Origin: an uncultured Helicobacter sp.
GTDB taxonomy: Bacteria > Campylobacterota > Campylobacteria > Campylobacterales > Helicobacteraceae
Assembly (NCBI GenBank): GCA_944326445.1
Contig: CALVDZ010000001.1
Coordinates: forward strand, 124,001-188,000
Direction: 5' to 3'
DNA length: 64,000 bases
Shown here: positions 24,557-33,079 of the stretch, one piece after another
Position numbering within the stretch: the stretch's first letter is position 1
Layout: each line of letters starts with the position of its first letter
Notes under the pieces: model-generated
The model's database searches: none
Seen by the model: only the letters and a program-made list of their open reading frames with translations
Told to the model about the DNA's origin: nothing
Made by a program: the position numbers and the translations under genes

Positions 24557-25450
24557 CTAATAGTAATATAGCTCCATACTCACGCGGATTCTGATAAGCA
24601 CCTTGCTTGTGGGGTGGGGGTAGTCTTTGTAAGCGATTTCTATGGTGCGCTCGGAGTTTCTATCTAATATCACATAGCCCGATGATTTGATAAGGCGCAA
24701 GTCGCTGATATCGCCATTTGGGTGGAGATAAAACTGCACGATATTCACGCCCTGCTGCCCTAGGCGGATCGCATCGGGGGGGTATTTGAGATACCTGCCT
24801 GTGATACGCCCTATATCGCGGAGGTTGTTGATGATAAAATCCTGCTCCACAAGCCCATAATCCCCAAATTCCTCGCCATAGAGATCACTCACATCGCGCT
24901 TTGTGATGCTATCAAGCCTTTGGTATTGGGAAAATATCGCAGCTAGTGAGGGGGATTGTTTGGTGTTGTTTGGGTGTGAATCTCTAGGGGAGGGATTGGA
25001 GTTTAGCGTAAGGGAGCGCAGATCGATATCCTCTGTGCCCTCTTGGTGTGAATCTGCTCTCTGTGGGCTTTGGGCTAGGGTTTGTGAATCTTTAGCAGGA
25101 TTTGAATCTTGGGGCTTTGGGCGAGGTTGGGAGGCATCGCTATCGCGCTTTATCGCGCTTGTTTGGGGTTGTTTAGAATCTTTTTTTTGATTCTGTGGCG
25201 CGCTAGAGCTCTGTGGTGGGCTTGGCTTGGCTTGTGGTGCGGAGCTAGGCTGTGGAGGGAGCTGCTGGGGGATAAAGCCCGAGATTTTTATCTTATTTGG
25301 CACTTCTGCCGTGCCTTTTTTGAATCTAAGCTCTTGGCGTGTAAAGAGTAAGCCTAGCACAATCCCCACAATCACAAGGTGGATAACAAGCGAGCACAGG
25401 AGGGAGAAGCGCAATCGCTCTTTTTGGGTGATGTTAAATGTTTTGGTCAT
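24557..25450 (-). CDS. tonB: TonB-family energy transducer
   Basis: The protein has 297 residues. It has a single N-terminal transmembrane anchor, LVIHLVIVGIVLGLLF (about residues 21-36). A long Pro/Gln/Ser/Lys-rich linker follows (about 60-170), then a C-terminal TonB domain with RYLKYPPDAIRLGQQG and LIKSSGYVILDRNSERTI. TonB passes proton-motive force from ExbB/ExbD to outer-membrane receptors for iron, nickel or cobalamin. It overlaps the 3' end of the FliO-like gene by 17 bases. No exbB/exbD are in the window. Confidence 0.85.
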   Translation of the reverse strand: MTKTFNITQKERLRFSLLCSLVIHLVIVGIVLGLLFTRQELRFKKGTAEVPNKIKISGFIPQQLPPQPSSAPQAKPSPPQSSSAPQNQKKDSKQPQTSAIKRDSDASQPRPKPQDSNPAKDSQTLAQSPQRADSHQEGTEDIDLRSLTLNSNPSPRDSHPNNTKQSPSLAAIFSQYQRLDSITKRDVSDLYGEEFGDYGLVEQDFIINNLRDIGRITGRYLKYPPDAIRLGQQGVNIVQFYLHPNGDISDLRLIKSSGYVILDRNSERTIEIAYKDYPHPTSKVLIRIRVSMELYYY

Positions 25451-26456
25451 TTTTTAGTCGTTGCAATCGCTGTGCCTTTTGCTCCAAAAGCGTGCTAAAT
25501 TGTGAATCCTCAATCACAAGGCTATTGTGCGGGCTTTGGGCTTTATTGGGGCTAGTGATGGGGTAGCGATCAAGCAGGGTGTTGGAGTTGCCCACTAGCA
25601 CGACATAGCGATAGCCATTAGTCTCAATAGTTAGGATTTTGTTTTTAGAATCCACGCGCTTTTGGGCGATGACTTTGATACTAGGATCGAAGGAATTTAG
25701 CTCAAAATGCGCACTGCTAGAGGAAGTGGGTGTGAGGTAGGAGGCAAAGGGCTTGGTGTTTTTGCGCAAAAAGTTGCGCGTCCATAGCAAAATCGCAATG
25801 AGCAATACCATAACCCCAATAAGCGCGGCATAACGCCACAAATCCAAATCCCCATTTTGTGTGAGTAGCGCGAGGGGTTGCGCGCCCTCTTGCGCGGCTT
25901 TGCTCTGCGCGTTTTCTTGTGTGTTTGCTCGTGTGTTTTGCTCTGTCTGTGTGCTACTCTGCATTGCTAGAGATTGGGCGGTGCTCGTGAAGCTCGCGCT
26001 ATCGGGCTTGGGCAATGAGGCTATCTCGCTAGAGATTTCAGAATCTAGCGGCGGATTCACAGGGAGCGTGAGGGATTTATGCATTAGCATATCTAAGTGC
26101 GAGGGTTGGGCTTTGAGAAAGCTTATCTTGAGCGTCTGCCCCGCCTTGCCCACCTCGATGTGAAGCTGCGTCGGATCGCCCACGCCTAGCACATACAAAT
26201 CGCTATTGATGTTAAAGACTTGTATTTCATTCAGCAGCGATCCGCTCACGCGCTTGTTTTGTGGCTGTGCAGTGATGTTTTTGAAAATCACGCCTTTGTA
26301 TTCTTCTTTAGTCGTGATTTGTGGCGTGAGATCGTAGGTGGTATCCAGATAGAGGAGGATTTCACTCTTGTCTTTGGCAGTGTTTATCTCTATCTTTTGT
26401 GCTTGCGTGGCGAGGGCTAGTGCCACTCCGCAGAGCCAGATGATGAGGTGTCGCAT
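25434..26456 (-). CDS. fliO: FliO-like flagellar export protein
   Basis: The protein has 340 residues. It has a signal peptide (MRHLIIWLCGVALALATQAQ), a long periplasmic region with Ser/Thr/Ala-rich linker, one transmembrane helix (ALIGVMVLLIAILLW, about residues 212-226), and a cytoplasmic FliO-type segment (KVIAQKRVDSKNKILTIE, then YRYVVLVGNSNTLLDRYP). FliO assists assembly of the FliP/FliQ/FliR export gate. The large periplasmic domain is typical of Helicobacter FliO rather than the short enterobacterial protein. It starts 3 bases after the fliN stop, in a fliN-fliO-tonB order. Confidence 0.75.
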   Translation of the reverse strand: MRHLIIWLCGVALALATQAQKIEINTAKDKSEILLYLDTTYDLTPQITTKEEYKGVIFKNITAQPQNKRVSGSLLNEIQVFNINSDLYVLGVGDPTQLHIEVGKAGQTLKISFLKAQPSHLDMLMHKSLTLPVNPPLDSEISSEIASLPKPDSASFTSTAQSLAMQSSTQTEQNTRANTQENAQSKAAQEGAQPLALLTQNGDLDLWRYAALIGVMVLLIAILLWTRNFLRKNTKPFASYLTPTSSSSAHFELNSFDPSIKVIAQKRVDSKNKILTIETNGYRYVVLVGNSNTLLDRYPITSPNKAQSPHNSLVIEDSQFSTLLEQKAQRLQRLKNDQNI

Positions 26457-26459
26457 AGC

Positions 26460-26813
26460 CTAGACTTTCTCACGCGTGAGATAATACACAATCGCATTAG
26501 AATCTAAGATCTCATTGATACGAATGGCGAGGTTTTTTTCATACACCATTACCTCGCCTTTGCCTATCACGCGCCCATTGACAAATGTCTCGATACTCTC
26601 GCCCGCAGGTTTGCCCAAATCGATGATAGAGCCTTTTTCAAATTTTAGAATCTCATTTAGGGGGAGTTTTGTCGAGCCCAGCTCGGCTTCAAAGAGCACT
26701 TCCATATCAAGCACTCCATTGTAGTTTTGCATCATATCCTCGAGATATGTGGCTAGCTCAATCTCTTTTGGTGTGTGGATTCTTTGTTTATCGAGGATAG
26801 ATTCTCCGCCCAT
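26460..26813 (-). CDS. fliN: Flagellar switch protein FliN
   Basis: The protein has 117 residues, the usual FliN size. The C-terminal SpoA domain is clear: DMEVLFEAELGSTKLPLNEI, KFEKGSIIDLGKPAGE, VNGRVIGKGEVMVYEKNLAIRI. It forms the C-ring of the flagellar motor with FliG, FliM and FliY and docks export substrates. It lies upstream of fliO and downstream of the CheX-like gene on the same strand. The 158 bases between the cheX stop and the fliN ATG hold AGAATCT words but no gene. Confidence 0.93.
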   Translation of the reverse strand: MGGESILDKQRIHTPKEIELATYLEDMMQNYNGVLDMEVLFEAELGSTKLPLNEILKFEKGSIIDLGKPAGESIETFVNGRVIGKGEVMVYEKNLAIRINEILDSNAIVYYLTREKV

Positions 26814-26971
26814 TACGCACTCCTTATTATTTTATGCAATTTGCCCTTGGTAAATTGGTATGGGCAATGCGAGCTTGCGCCCCCACTTGCTCCGGCTTAC
26901 ACGCGCATACAATCACAGAATCTGCCCGCTTAGATTTGCTAGATTCTATAATGTCGCCTGTGGGTTTCATC

Positions 26972-27400
26972 TCACGCCTTTCTTATGTAGATTCCGCAGT
27001 GCCCTCTGCCGAGCTTAAAATGCAAGCCACTATCATAGTCTTTGATGAGTTTGTAGCCCAGATAACTAGGCACGGAGATGTTAAAGCTCCTATCGCCTTT
27101 GGCTAGGACTTTGGCGTGTCCGACGATGAGATTTGCGAGCTCCTTTGCCATATCCTCTAAGGTGGCTTTATCCGGGCTCTCCTCCTCTAGCAGTGCTTTG
27201 GTGATGATTGTCAAAAACGCCTTATCAAAGAGCAAAAACACCTCTTTATCCGCTACATTGCCTTTTAGCATACTGATTTTTGCGAGATAGCCCTTTTTTA
27301 TCGGTAGGATAGAATCTTTGGGGGTTTTGTTGATACTCTCTTGTAGCACTTCTAAAAAACTTTGAGCGATAATCTCAAAACTTTGATGATTGGTATCCAT
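26972..27400 (-). CDS. cheX: CheX-like chemotaxis phosphatase family protein
   Basis: From ATG 27400 the protein has 142 residues; a longer in-frame start at 27631 lies inside nth and is rejected. The segment EDMAKELANLIVGHAKVLA carries the E-x2-N pattern of the CheX/CheC/FliY CheY-P phosphatases, here in the CheX position. It probably dephosphorylates CheY or a related receiver near the motor, which fits its place between nth and fliN. Helicobacter also use a remote CheZ, so this may act on a different CheY-like partner. Confidence 0.75.
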   Translation of the reverse strand: MDTNHQSFEIIAQSFLEVLQESINKTPKDSILPIKKGYLAKISMLKGNVADKEVFLLFDKAFLTIITKALLEEESPDKATLEDMAKELANLIVGHAKVLAKGDRSFNISVPSYLGYKLIKDYDSGLHFKLGRGHCGIYIRKA

Positions 27401-27449
27401 TAGCAACCCTTTGCGTCTTTGGGATTTCCAAATTATAGGTATTTTTTGC

Positions 27450-28121
27450 TTATCTTGGCTTAAAGTTTTGCGTGCTCTTGCACAAATGCCGCACGAAGCA
27501 TTCCTCACATAGCGGCTTTTGTGCTTTGCAGATGTAGCGTCCAAAGAGCACAAAGGCTTGATGAAGTGTGGAGAGATTGTCCCTAAAGGCTTTTGTGAGT
27601 TCAGATTCTGTCTGCAGGGCTGTTGTGGCATTGCTTAGCCCCAATCGGTGCGAAGTGCGAAACACATGCGTATCCACCGCCATAAAGTTGGCTTCAAAAA
27701 ACTCTATCAAAACGACATTAGCTGTCTTTTGTCCCACGCCAGCGAGACTTTTTAGTGCCTCTTGCGTGGTGGGGATCTCCCCGCTGTGTTCTTGCAGGAC
27801 TTGGGACGCCATTTTTTTGAGGTTTGTGGCTTTGTTGTTAAAAAACGAGATGGATTTAATCAGCTCTTTAATCTCTTCTATCGGGGCACCTGCGAGGCTA
27901 GCGACATTTGGGAATCGCGCAAAAAGCGCGGGTGTTACGAGATTGACGCGCTTATCGGTGCATTGGGCAGAGAGCATTACGCACACGAGGAGCTCATAGA
28001 GATTGTTATAGCGCAATTCTGTTTTGGCGTTGGCATAATGCTGCAAAAAGAGGGCTTTTATTTCCGCTATTTGGGCTTTGGTGGCTTTTTTGGGTTTTGG
28101 GTTAGGGGATTTTGGTGGCAT
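27450..28121 (-). CDS. nth: Endonuclease III
   Basis: The protein has 223 residues with a helix-hairpin-helix motif, SLAGVGQKTANVVL, containing the catalytic lysine, and the catalytic Asp in AVDTHVFR. The C-terminal [4Fe-4S] cluster ligands are spaced C-X6-C-X2-C-X5-C (CKAQKPLCEECFVRHLC). The enzyme removes oxidised pyrimidines and nicks abasic sites. It is the first gene of a minus-strand nth-cheX-fliN-fliO-tonB run. A TATAAT box is upstream at 28155-28160 on the minus strand. Confidence 0.95.
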   Translation of the reverse strand: MPPKSPNPKPKKATKAQIAEIKALFLQHYANAKTELRYNNLYELLVCVMLSAQCTDKRVNLVTPALFARFPNVASLAGAPIEEIKELIKSISFFNNKATNLKKMASQVLQEHSGEIPTTQEALKSLAGVGQKTANVVLIEFFEANFMAVDTHVFRTSHRLGLSNATTALQTESELTKAFRDNLSTLHQAFVLFGRYICKAQKPLCEECFVRHLCKSTQNFKPR

Positions 28122-28154
28122 TTGTATCCTTTGTGTAAGTCTTGCGTGAGTGGC

Positions 28155-28188
28155 ATTATAATATTTTTATGGGGCTTTTGGCTATAAT
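28155..28188. promoter_or_regulatory. Divergent promoters nth / dnaB
   Basis: TATAAT on the minus strand (28155-28160) faces nth. TATAAT on the plus strand (28183-28188), preceded by GGC in extended -10 style, faces dnaB, whose ATG is 33 bases downstream. Confidence 0.5.
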
Positions 28189-28220
28189 TGGCGGCTTTAG
28201 ATTCTGTGTGGAGCGCAATT

Positions 28221-29639
28221 ATGGAGACAATCATCAATATCGAACGCGCGGTGCTTTCAGCGATTTTATACGCGCCAAGCAATTATGAAGAAGTCGCAGC
28301 ACTGCTAAGCCCTAGGGATTTTTTATACCCCACGCATAAAAATGTCTTTGAAGTAATGCGCGAGTGCGATGCGCTCAATCTCCCGCTTGATGAGCAGATT
28401 ATCCTGCAGCGCGCACAGGGCAAGGTGCGCGAAGAAGAGATCGTAGAGATAGCAAGCGCGAGCCCTATTGCCAATATCGAGGCTTATGCCAAAGAGATCA
28501 AAGAAGCCGCGCTAAAAAGAGAGCTCCAAGAGCTCGCTAATTTGTTGCGTGAGAAGTCTCTAGATTCACACACGAGCTCGCAGGATATTATGGAGATTGT
28601 GGAAAAGCGCGTGAGTGATATCGCACTAGGCAATAGCAATGGCAAAGACTTCATCGACGCGCCCACGCTTGTAGCAGATACGATGAGCTATTTGCTCGAG
28701 CTAAAAAATCGTGGCAATGAGATTCTAACGGGCGTTACCACGGGATTTTATGAGCTAAACGACATCACCACAGGTTTTAATAACGGCGATTTAGTCATCA
28801 TCGGGGCGCGCCCATCAATGGGTAAGACGGCATTTATGCTAAGTATCGCACAAAGTATCCTAAATGCTAATGTGGGCGTGGCGATCTTTAGCCTCGAGAT
28901 GCCCGCACTGCAGCTGATGATACGCTTGCTTAGCTCCCTTAGCTCCATTTCTATGCAAAACCTCCGCCGTGGCAATCTCAACGACGCCGAGCTCGAGCAG
29001 CTCAGTATCTGCACAGACGCAATGGAGAAAAAGGAGCTTTTCATCGATGATGGCAGTGTGCTCAATATCTCCCAACTCCGCTCCAAACTCCGCAAATTAA
29101 AGCGCCAGCACCCAAATGTGGGTATCGCGATGATTGATTATCTCCAGCTGATGGTGGGCGATAGGAATCAGGGCAAGCAAATTGAGATTAGCGATATTTC
29201 TCGTGGGCTCAAAACGCTAGCGCGCGAGCTCCAAATGCCTATCATCGCCCTTTCTCAACTCAATCGCGAGCTAGAAAAGCGCGATGACAAACGCCCCATC
29301 CTCTCAGATTTGCGCGATTCGGGCGCGATAGAGCAGGATGCGGATATGATTTTGTTTCTCTATCGCGATGATGTGTATAAAAAACGCGCCGATAAAGAGC
29401 GCAAGGCGCGATTAGAAAAAGAGGGCAAGGGAGGGGATTTCAAGCCCGAGTATGAGGAGCGCGATGTGGAGCCCGCAGAGATCATCGTAGCCAAAAACCG
29501 CAATGGCGAGACAAAGACGATTAGGATTCAGTTTAGGAAGCGATTCACGCGTTTTGAGAATCCAGAGACTAATGAAACCCCCCACCCAGAGACCAAGCTC
29601 AATGTCGATGAGATCCGCTCCATCGTGGGGAGCTTTTAG
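28221..29639 (+). CDS. dnaB: Replicative DNA helicase DnaB
   Basis: The protein has 472 residues from ATG 28221, chosen because the upstream in-frame codons lie over the promoter. The N-terminal DnaB domain starts INIERAVLSAILY. The RecA-like C-terminal domain carries Walker A GARPSMGKTAF, Walker B IAMIDYLQLM, and the H4-type ALSQLNRELEKRDDKRP / SDLRDSGAIEQDAD. It unwinds DNA at the replication fork. It converges with the Eis-like gene with a 4-base overlap of stops. Confidence 0.96.
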   Translation: METIINIERAVLSAILYAPSNYEEVAALLSPRDFLYPTHKNVFEVMRECDALNLPLDEQIILQRAQGKVREEEIVEIASASPIANIEAYAKEIKEAALKRELQELANLLREKSLDSHTSSQDIMEIVEKRVSDIALGNSNGKDFIDAPTLVADTMSYLLELKNRGNEILTGVTTGFYELNDITTGFNNGDLVIIGARPSMGKTAFMLSIAQSILNANVGVAIFSLEMPALQLMIRLLSSLSSISMQNLRRGNLNDAELEQLSICTDAMEKKELFIDDGSVLNISQLRSKLRKLKRQHPNVGIAMIDYLQLMVGDRNQGKQIEISDISRGLKTLARELQMPIIALSQLNRELEKRDDKRPILSDLRDSGAIEQDADMILFLYRDDVYKKRADKERKARLEKEGKGGDFKPEYEERDVEPAEIIVAKNRNGETKTIRIQFRKRFTRFENPETNETPHPETKLNVDEIRSIVGSF

Positions 29640-30895
29640 AAGTAGTCGCTAAAATACGCCTTGCCCTCGGGGATAATATCCTCTAGTATATCGATACTCG
29701 TCTCATCGGCATCTAGTCGCTCGATCGCTCGGAGGTATGAGGGGCGTTTGTAGCCAAGGAGCATCGTCGCGAGCGTCTGTATAGAGAGCGTGGCGCGGTA
29801 GGGCGTGCGGATAGAATCTAGATGAGAATCTTGTGCTATATCCACAGAATCTAGCACCCTTAGATTCATAGTATTATCCACAAACTTTAGCACAAAGGCT
29901 TTGTTGTTCCACTCTAGGATTTCATCGCGCACGATGAGGCAAAACTCCGTATCAAAAGTGATACGATCAAATGGGTATTGGCGCAAAAACTGCTCCACAT
30001 CGACGATACGCGCCATAATGTAGGGTTGGATAGATTCACTAATATGCCCATCTTCGAGCAAAAACGCAAGGCTTTCGTTGCTATAATTCGCGCCCTCTAT
30101 CTTGTCAAACATCGATTGGTGGGCGTTGATAAAATGCCAGATTCCATAGCGCGCCTCTTGGTTTAGCCAAATCATCTCTTTAATCTTAAACACATCATTA
30201 TCGAGCAAATACACGATATAGCCACTAGCGCGCCCCTGCGCGTCGTAATACAGCGCGATAGAGATATCCTCCACTTCCCATCGCCAGTATTCCTCCCAGC
30301 TTAGAGAATCTCGCAGTAGCGCGCCGTGTGTGCCAAGCGCAAAGGTGTGGTAGAGATTCAAAAAATCCTTATTATCCGCGCTCACTCTACGCACGATCCC
30401 CCCGACTTTAGGGACTTTGGGCACTTGAGAATCTTTAATCGCAAAGGTGATCTTATCGCTCACGATTTCCCAGCCCTTAGAGCGGTAGTAGGGGATCGAG
30501 TAGGGGTAGAGGCACGATATGCTCTGCCCACATTCGCGCATAATGCCTAGCACCTTTTTGATTAAGTCATTCATTAATCCTATGCCAGAATACTCAGGAT
30601 AAGTCGCCACGCCGGTAATCCCGCCCATTTTGTAGATGGCATTGTAGATATTTATCTGCATAGGGTAGAGGGCGATTTGTGAGATGAGATTGTGCTCATC
30701 AAACCACCCAAACACGCGTGCATTGCGCAATACAGGGGATTTGGCGAGTTTTATCTCCTCGCTGCTCCAGCCCACATTGAGCAAATCGCGTTCAGTCACC
30801 TGAAAGGCATAGCGCAGGAGTTTGTTAAACTGCTCCAGATGGCTTTCATCAAGCTCTTTTATACAAAACTGCTCTTTTAGGGCGCACGTGTCCAT
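29636..30895 (-). CDS. Eis-like GNAT N-acetyltransferase
   Basis: The protein has 419 residues, the size of Eis-family proteins (two GNAT-type domains plus a sterol-carrier-like C-terminal domain). Acetyl-CoA-binding region: GITGVATYPEYSGIGLMNDL near residues 92-111. SISCLYPYSIPYYRSKGWEIV is typical of the family. Eis proteins acetylate amines on antibiotics, peptides or proteins; the substrate here is unknown. An AAAGGAG ribosome site precedes the ATG. Confidence 0.8.
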   Translation of the reverse strand: MDTCALKEQFCIKELDESHLEQFNKLLRYAFQVTERDLLNVGWSSEEIKLAKSPVLRNARVFGWFDEHNLISQIALYPMQINIYNAIYKMGGITGVATYPEYSGIGLMNDLIKKVLGIMRECGQSISCLYPYSIPYYRSKGWEIVSDKITFAIKDSQVPKVPKVGGIVRRVSADNKDFLNLYHTFALGTHGALLRDSLSWEEYWRWEVEDISIALYYDAQGRASGYIVYLLDNDVFKIKEMIWLNQEARYGIWHFINAHQSMFDKIEGANYSNESLAFLLEDGHISESIQPYIMARIVDVEQFLRQYPFDRITFDTEFCLIVRDEILEWNNKAFVLKFVDNTMNLRVLDSVDIAQDSHLDSIRTPYRATLSIQTLATMLLGYKRPSYLRAIERLDADETSIDILEDIIPEGKAYFSDYF

Positions 30896-30940
30896 AGCTC
30901 TCCTTTGGGGTTTTGGTAAATTCTTTAAGTAATTTTAGCG

Positions 30941-30946
30941 TATAAT
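30941..30946 (+). promoter_or_regulatory. gmd promoter -10 box
   Basis: TATAAT preceded by TTTTAGCG, about 75 bases upstream of the gmd ATG. An A/T-rich stretch with TTTAAGTAATTTTAG lies just upstream, as is usual for Helicobacter sigma-70-type promoters. Confidence 0.5.
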
Positions 30947-31021
30947 GGGCGGCTTTTGTGTTGTGAATATCTCAATAGGCATTGTGGGCTATTGCAATAA
31001 ATTTACCCTAAAGGATTTGTT

Positions 31022-32131
31022 ATGAAAACCGCACTCATCACAGGTATCACCGGACAAGATGGCGCGTATCTCGCGGAGTTTTTGCTCAAAAAAGGCTATG
31101 AGGTGCATGGCATCAAGCGCAGAAGCTCGCTTTTTAACACCGATAGAATCGATCATCTCTACCAAGATCCCCACGTGGATAATCGCAATTTTTTCCTGCA
31201 CTATGGGGATTTGACAGATTCACTCAATCTCACACGCATTATCCAAGAAACTAAGCCCGATGAGATTTATAATCTCGCGGCGATGAGTCACGTGGCAGTG
31301 AGCTTTGAGACACCAGAATACACCGCTAATGCCGATGGTATCGGCACGCTTAGAATCTTAGAGGCGGTGCGTCTATTAGGACTGATAGAAAAAAGCAAGA
31401 TTTACCAAGCCTCCACAAGCGAGCTCTATGGGCTTGTGCAGGAGATCCCACAGAGTGAAAAGACGCCATTTTATCCGCGCTCACCATATGCGTGCGCGAA
31501 GCTCTATGCGTATTGGATCACGGTAAATTACCGCGAGGCGTATAATATCTTTGCAAGCAATGGAATCCTCTTTAACCACGAGAGCCCCATACGCGGCGAG
31601 ACATTTGTAACGCGCAAAATCACGCGCGCAGTGGCAAAAATCGCCCTTGGACTGCAGGATAAGCTCTATCTAGGCAATCTTAGTGCTAAGCGCGATTGGG
31701 GGCACGCTAAAGACTATGTGCGTATGATGTGGCTAATCCTACAAGCCCCTAAGCCAGAAGATTGGGTTATCGCCACAGGTGTTACTACAGAGGTGCGTGA
31801 GTTTGTCAAAATGGCATTTAATGAGCTAGGCATAGAGATAGAATTCCGCGGCGAGGGCGTAGAGGAGAGGGGCTATATCAAGGCGTGCAGAGGGGAGTTT
31901 AAGCTAGAGATTGGTAGGGAAGTGGTGAGCGTGGATGCGCGGTATTTCCGCCCTACCGAAGTGGATTTGCTCATCGGCGATGCGAGCAAGGCGCGCCAGA
32001 AGCTAGGATGGGTGCCAGAATACGACTTGAAGGCGTTGGTGGCGGATATGATGCGAAGCGATCTCAAGCTAATGCAAAAGGACAAATATCTCAAAGATGG
32101 TGGCTATGAGGTGTTTAGCTATTTTGAATGA
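31022..32131 (+). CDS. gmd: GDP-mannose 4,6-dehydratase
   Basis: The protein has 369 residues. It has an extended-SDR Rossmann motif TGITGQDGAYLAEFLL at the N-terminus, the catalytic QASTSELYG and YACAKLYAYW (YxxxK), and KRDWGHAKDYVRMMW, diagnostic of Gmd. It makes GDP-4-keto-6-deoxymannose, precursor of GDP-fucose and related deoxysugars for LPS O-antigen. No fucose synthase lies next to it in the window; the neighbour is fdhD, so the pathway partner must be elsewhere. Confidence 0.94.
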   Translation: MKTALITGITGQDGAYLAEFLLKKGYEVHGIKRRSSLFNTDRIDHLYQDPHVDNRNFFLHYGDLTDSLNLTRIIQETKPDEIYNLAAMSHVAVSFETPEYTANADGIGTLRILEAVRLLGLIEKSKIYQASTSELYGLVQEIPQSEKTPFYPRSPYACAKLYAYWITVNYREAYNIFASNGILFNHESPIRGETFVTRKITRAVAKIALGLQDKLYLGNLSAKRDWGHAKDYVRMMWLILQAPKPEDWVIATGVTTEVREFVKMAFNELGIEIEFRGEGVEERGYIKACRGEFKLEIGREVVSVDARYFRPTEVDLLIGDASKARQKLGWVPEYDLKALVADMMRSDLKLMQKDKYLKDGGYEVFSYFE

Positions 32132-32198
32132 TGGGCTAGATTTTAAAGCAGCAGATTCTGTAATGTAAGCAAATCACGGAGAATGTTTGGAGTAAAAT

Positions 32199-32987
32199 GT
32201 GAGTGAGTTTGTAAAACAAATCCCTATCATAAGCCTTTATAAAGACGGCAAGCAGGAGCAAAGAGAGGATTGTGTTATCCAAGAAAAGCGCGTAGCCTTG
32301 TATCTGAATGGACATAAACTCATCTCTACGATGTCCCTGCCTCAAGATCAGGACGCGTATGCCGTGGGATTTTTGATGAGTGAGGGTGTGATAGAGAGTT
32401 TGCAGGATATCACGAGTATTGCAGTCTCAGATGATGGGCTCAATGTCTATGTGCAATCGCGTATCAATGAGGATAGTCTCAATAACCTTTTTAATGAAAA
32501 AACGCTCACTTCTGGCTGCTGTGTGGGCGTGAGCGCGAATTTTGAAGGTAAGATTGTGGAGAGATTTATCTCCACGCCGCTTAGCCTCTCTGTCCAGAGG
32601 CTATGGAGCCTTGTTGAAAGATTCTCATCGCCCACGGATTTGTTTGATAAGACAGGGTGCGTGCATAAGGCGAGTTTGGTTTTTGAAAATGGCTATGAGA
32701 TCACAAGCCAAGATGTGGGGAGGCATAATGCCATCGATAAAGTCGTGGGCAGGGCAAAGCTTCAGAATCTCGATACGACTTATGCCATACTGCTTGTGAG
32801 CGGGCGGCTCTCTATGGAGATGGTTATCAAAGCGGCAATGCACGATATCGCCATTGTCATCTCCAAATCCGCCACCACCGAGCTTGGTATCAAATCCGCC
32901 CAACTCCTAGGTATCACGCTTGTGGGCTTTGCGCGCGATAAGCGGTGCAATATCTACACCCACCCACACAGAATCTCACACGCCTAA
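32199..32987 (+). CDS. fdhD: Formate dehydrogenase sulfurtransferase accessory protein
   Basis: The protein has 262 residues from a GTG start; the nearby ATG at 32197 is followed by a stop. Family marks are SGCCVG near residue 110 (the sulfur-transfer cysteines), TGCVHKASLV, ITSQDVGRHNAIDKVVG and SGRLSMEMVIKAA. FdhD passes sulfur from a cysteine desulfurase to the bis-MGD cofactor of formate dehydrogenase. No formate dehydrogenase genes are in the window. Confidence 0.9.
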   Translation: MSEFVKQIPIISLYKDGKQEQREDCVIQEKRVALYLNGHKLISTMSLPQDQDAYAVGFLMSEGVIESLQDITSIAVSDDGLNVYVQSRINEDSLNNLFNEKTLTSGCCVGVSANFEGKIVERFISTPLSLSVQRLWSLVERFSSPTDLFDKTGCVHKASLVFENGYEITSQDVGRHNAIDKVVGRAKLQNLDTTYAILLVSGRLSMEMVIKAAMHDIAIVISKSATTELGIKSAQLLGITLVGFARDKRCNIYTHPHRISHA

Positions 32988-33044
32988 TACACCTCTTTTG
33001 CTAAGACTATCGTGATTTGCGCCCTATTTTCAATGCGCAAATGT

Positions 33045-33050
33045 TATAAT
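33045..33050 (+). promoter_or_regulatory. uvrA promoter -10 box
   Basis: TATAAT 30 bases upstream of the uvrA ATG, preceded by TG in the extended -10 position (ATGT). Confidence 0.5.
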
Positions 33051-33079
33051 GCCGCCAAAATTTCGCTTTAGGATACACA

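Noticed and set aside
24776..24782. G7 run in tonB as a phase switch
   Set aside because: Too short compared with the 10-12 base tracts here, and the frame is intact on both sides.
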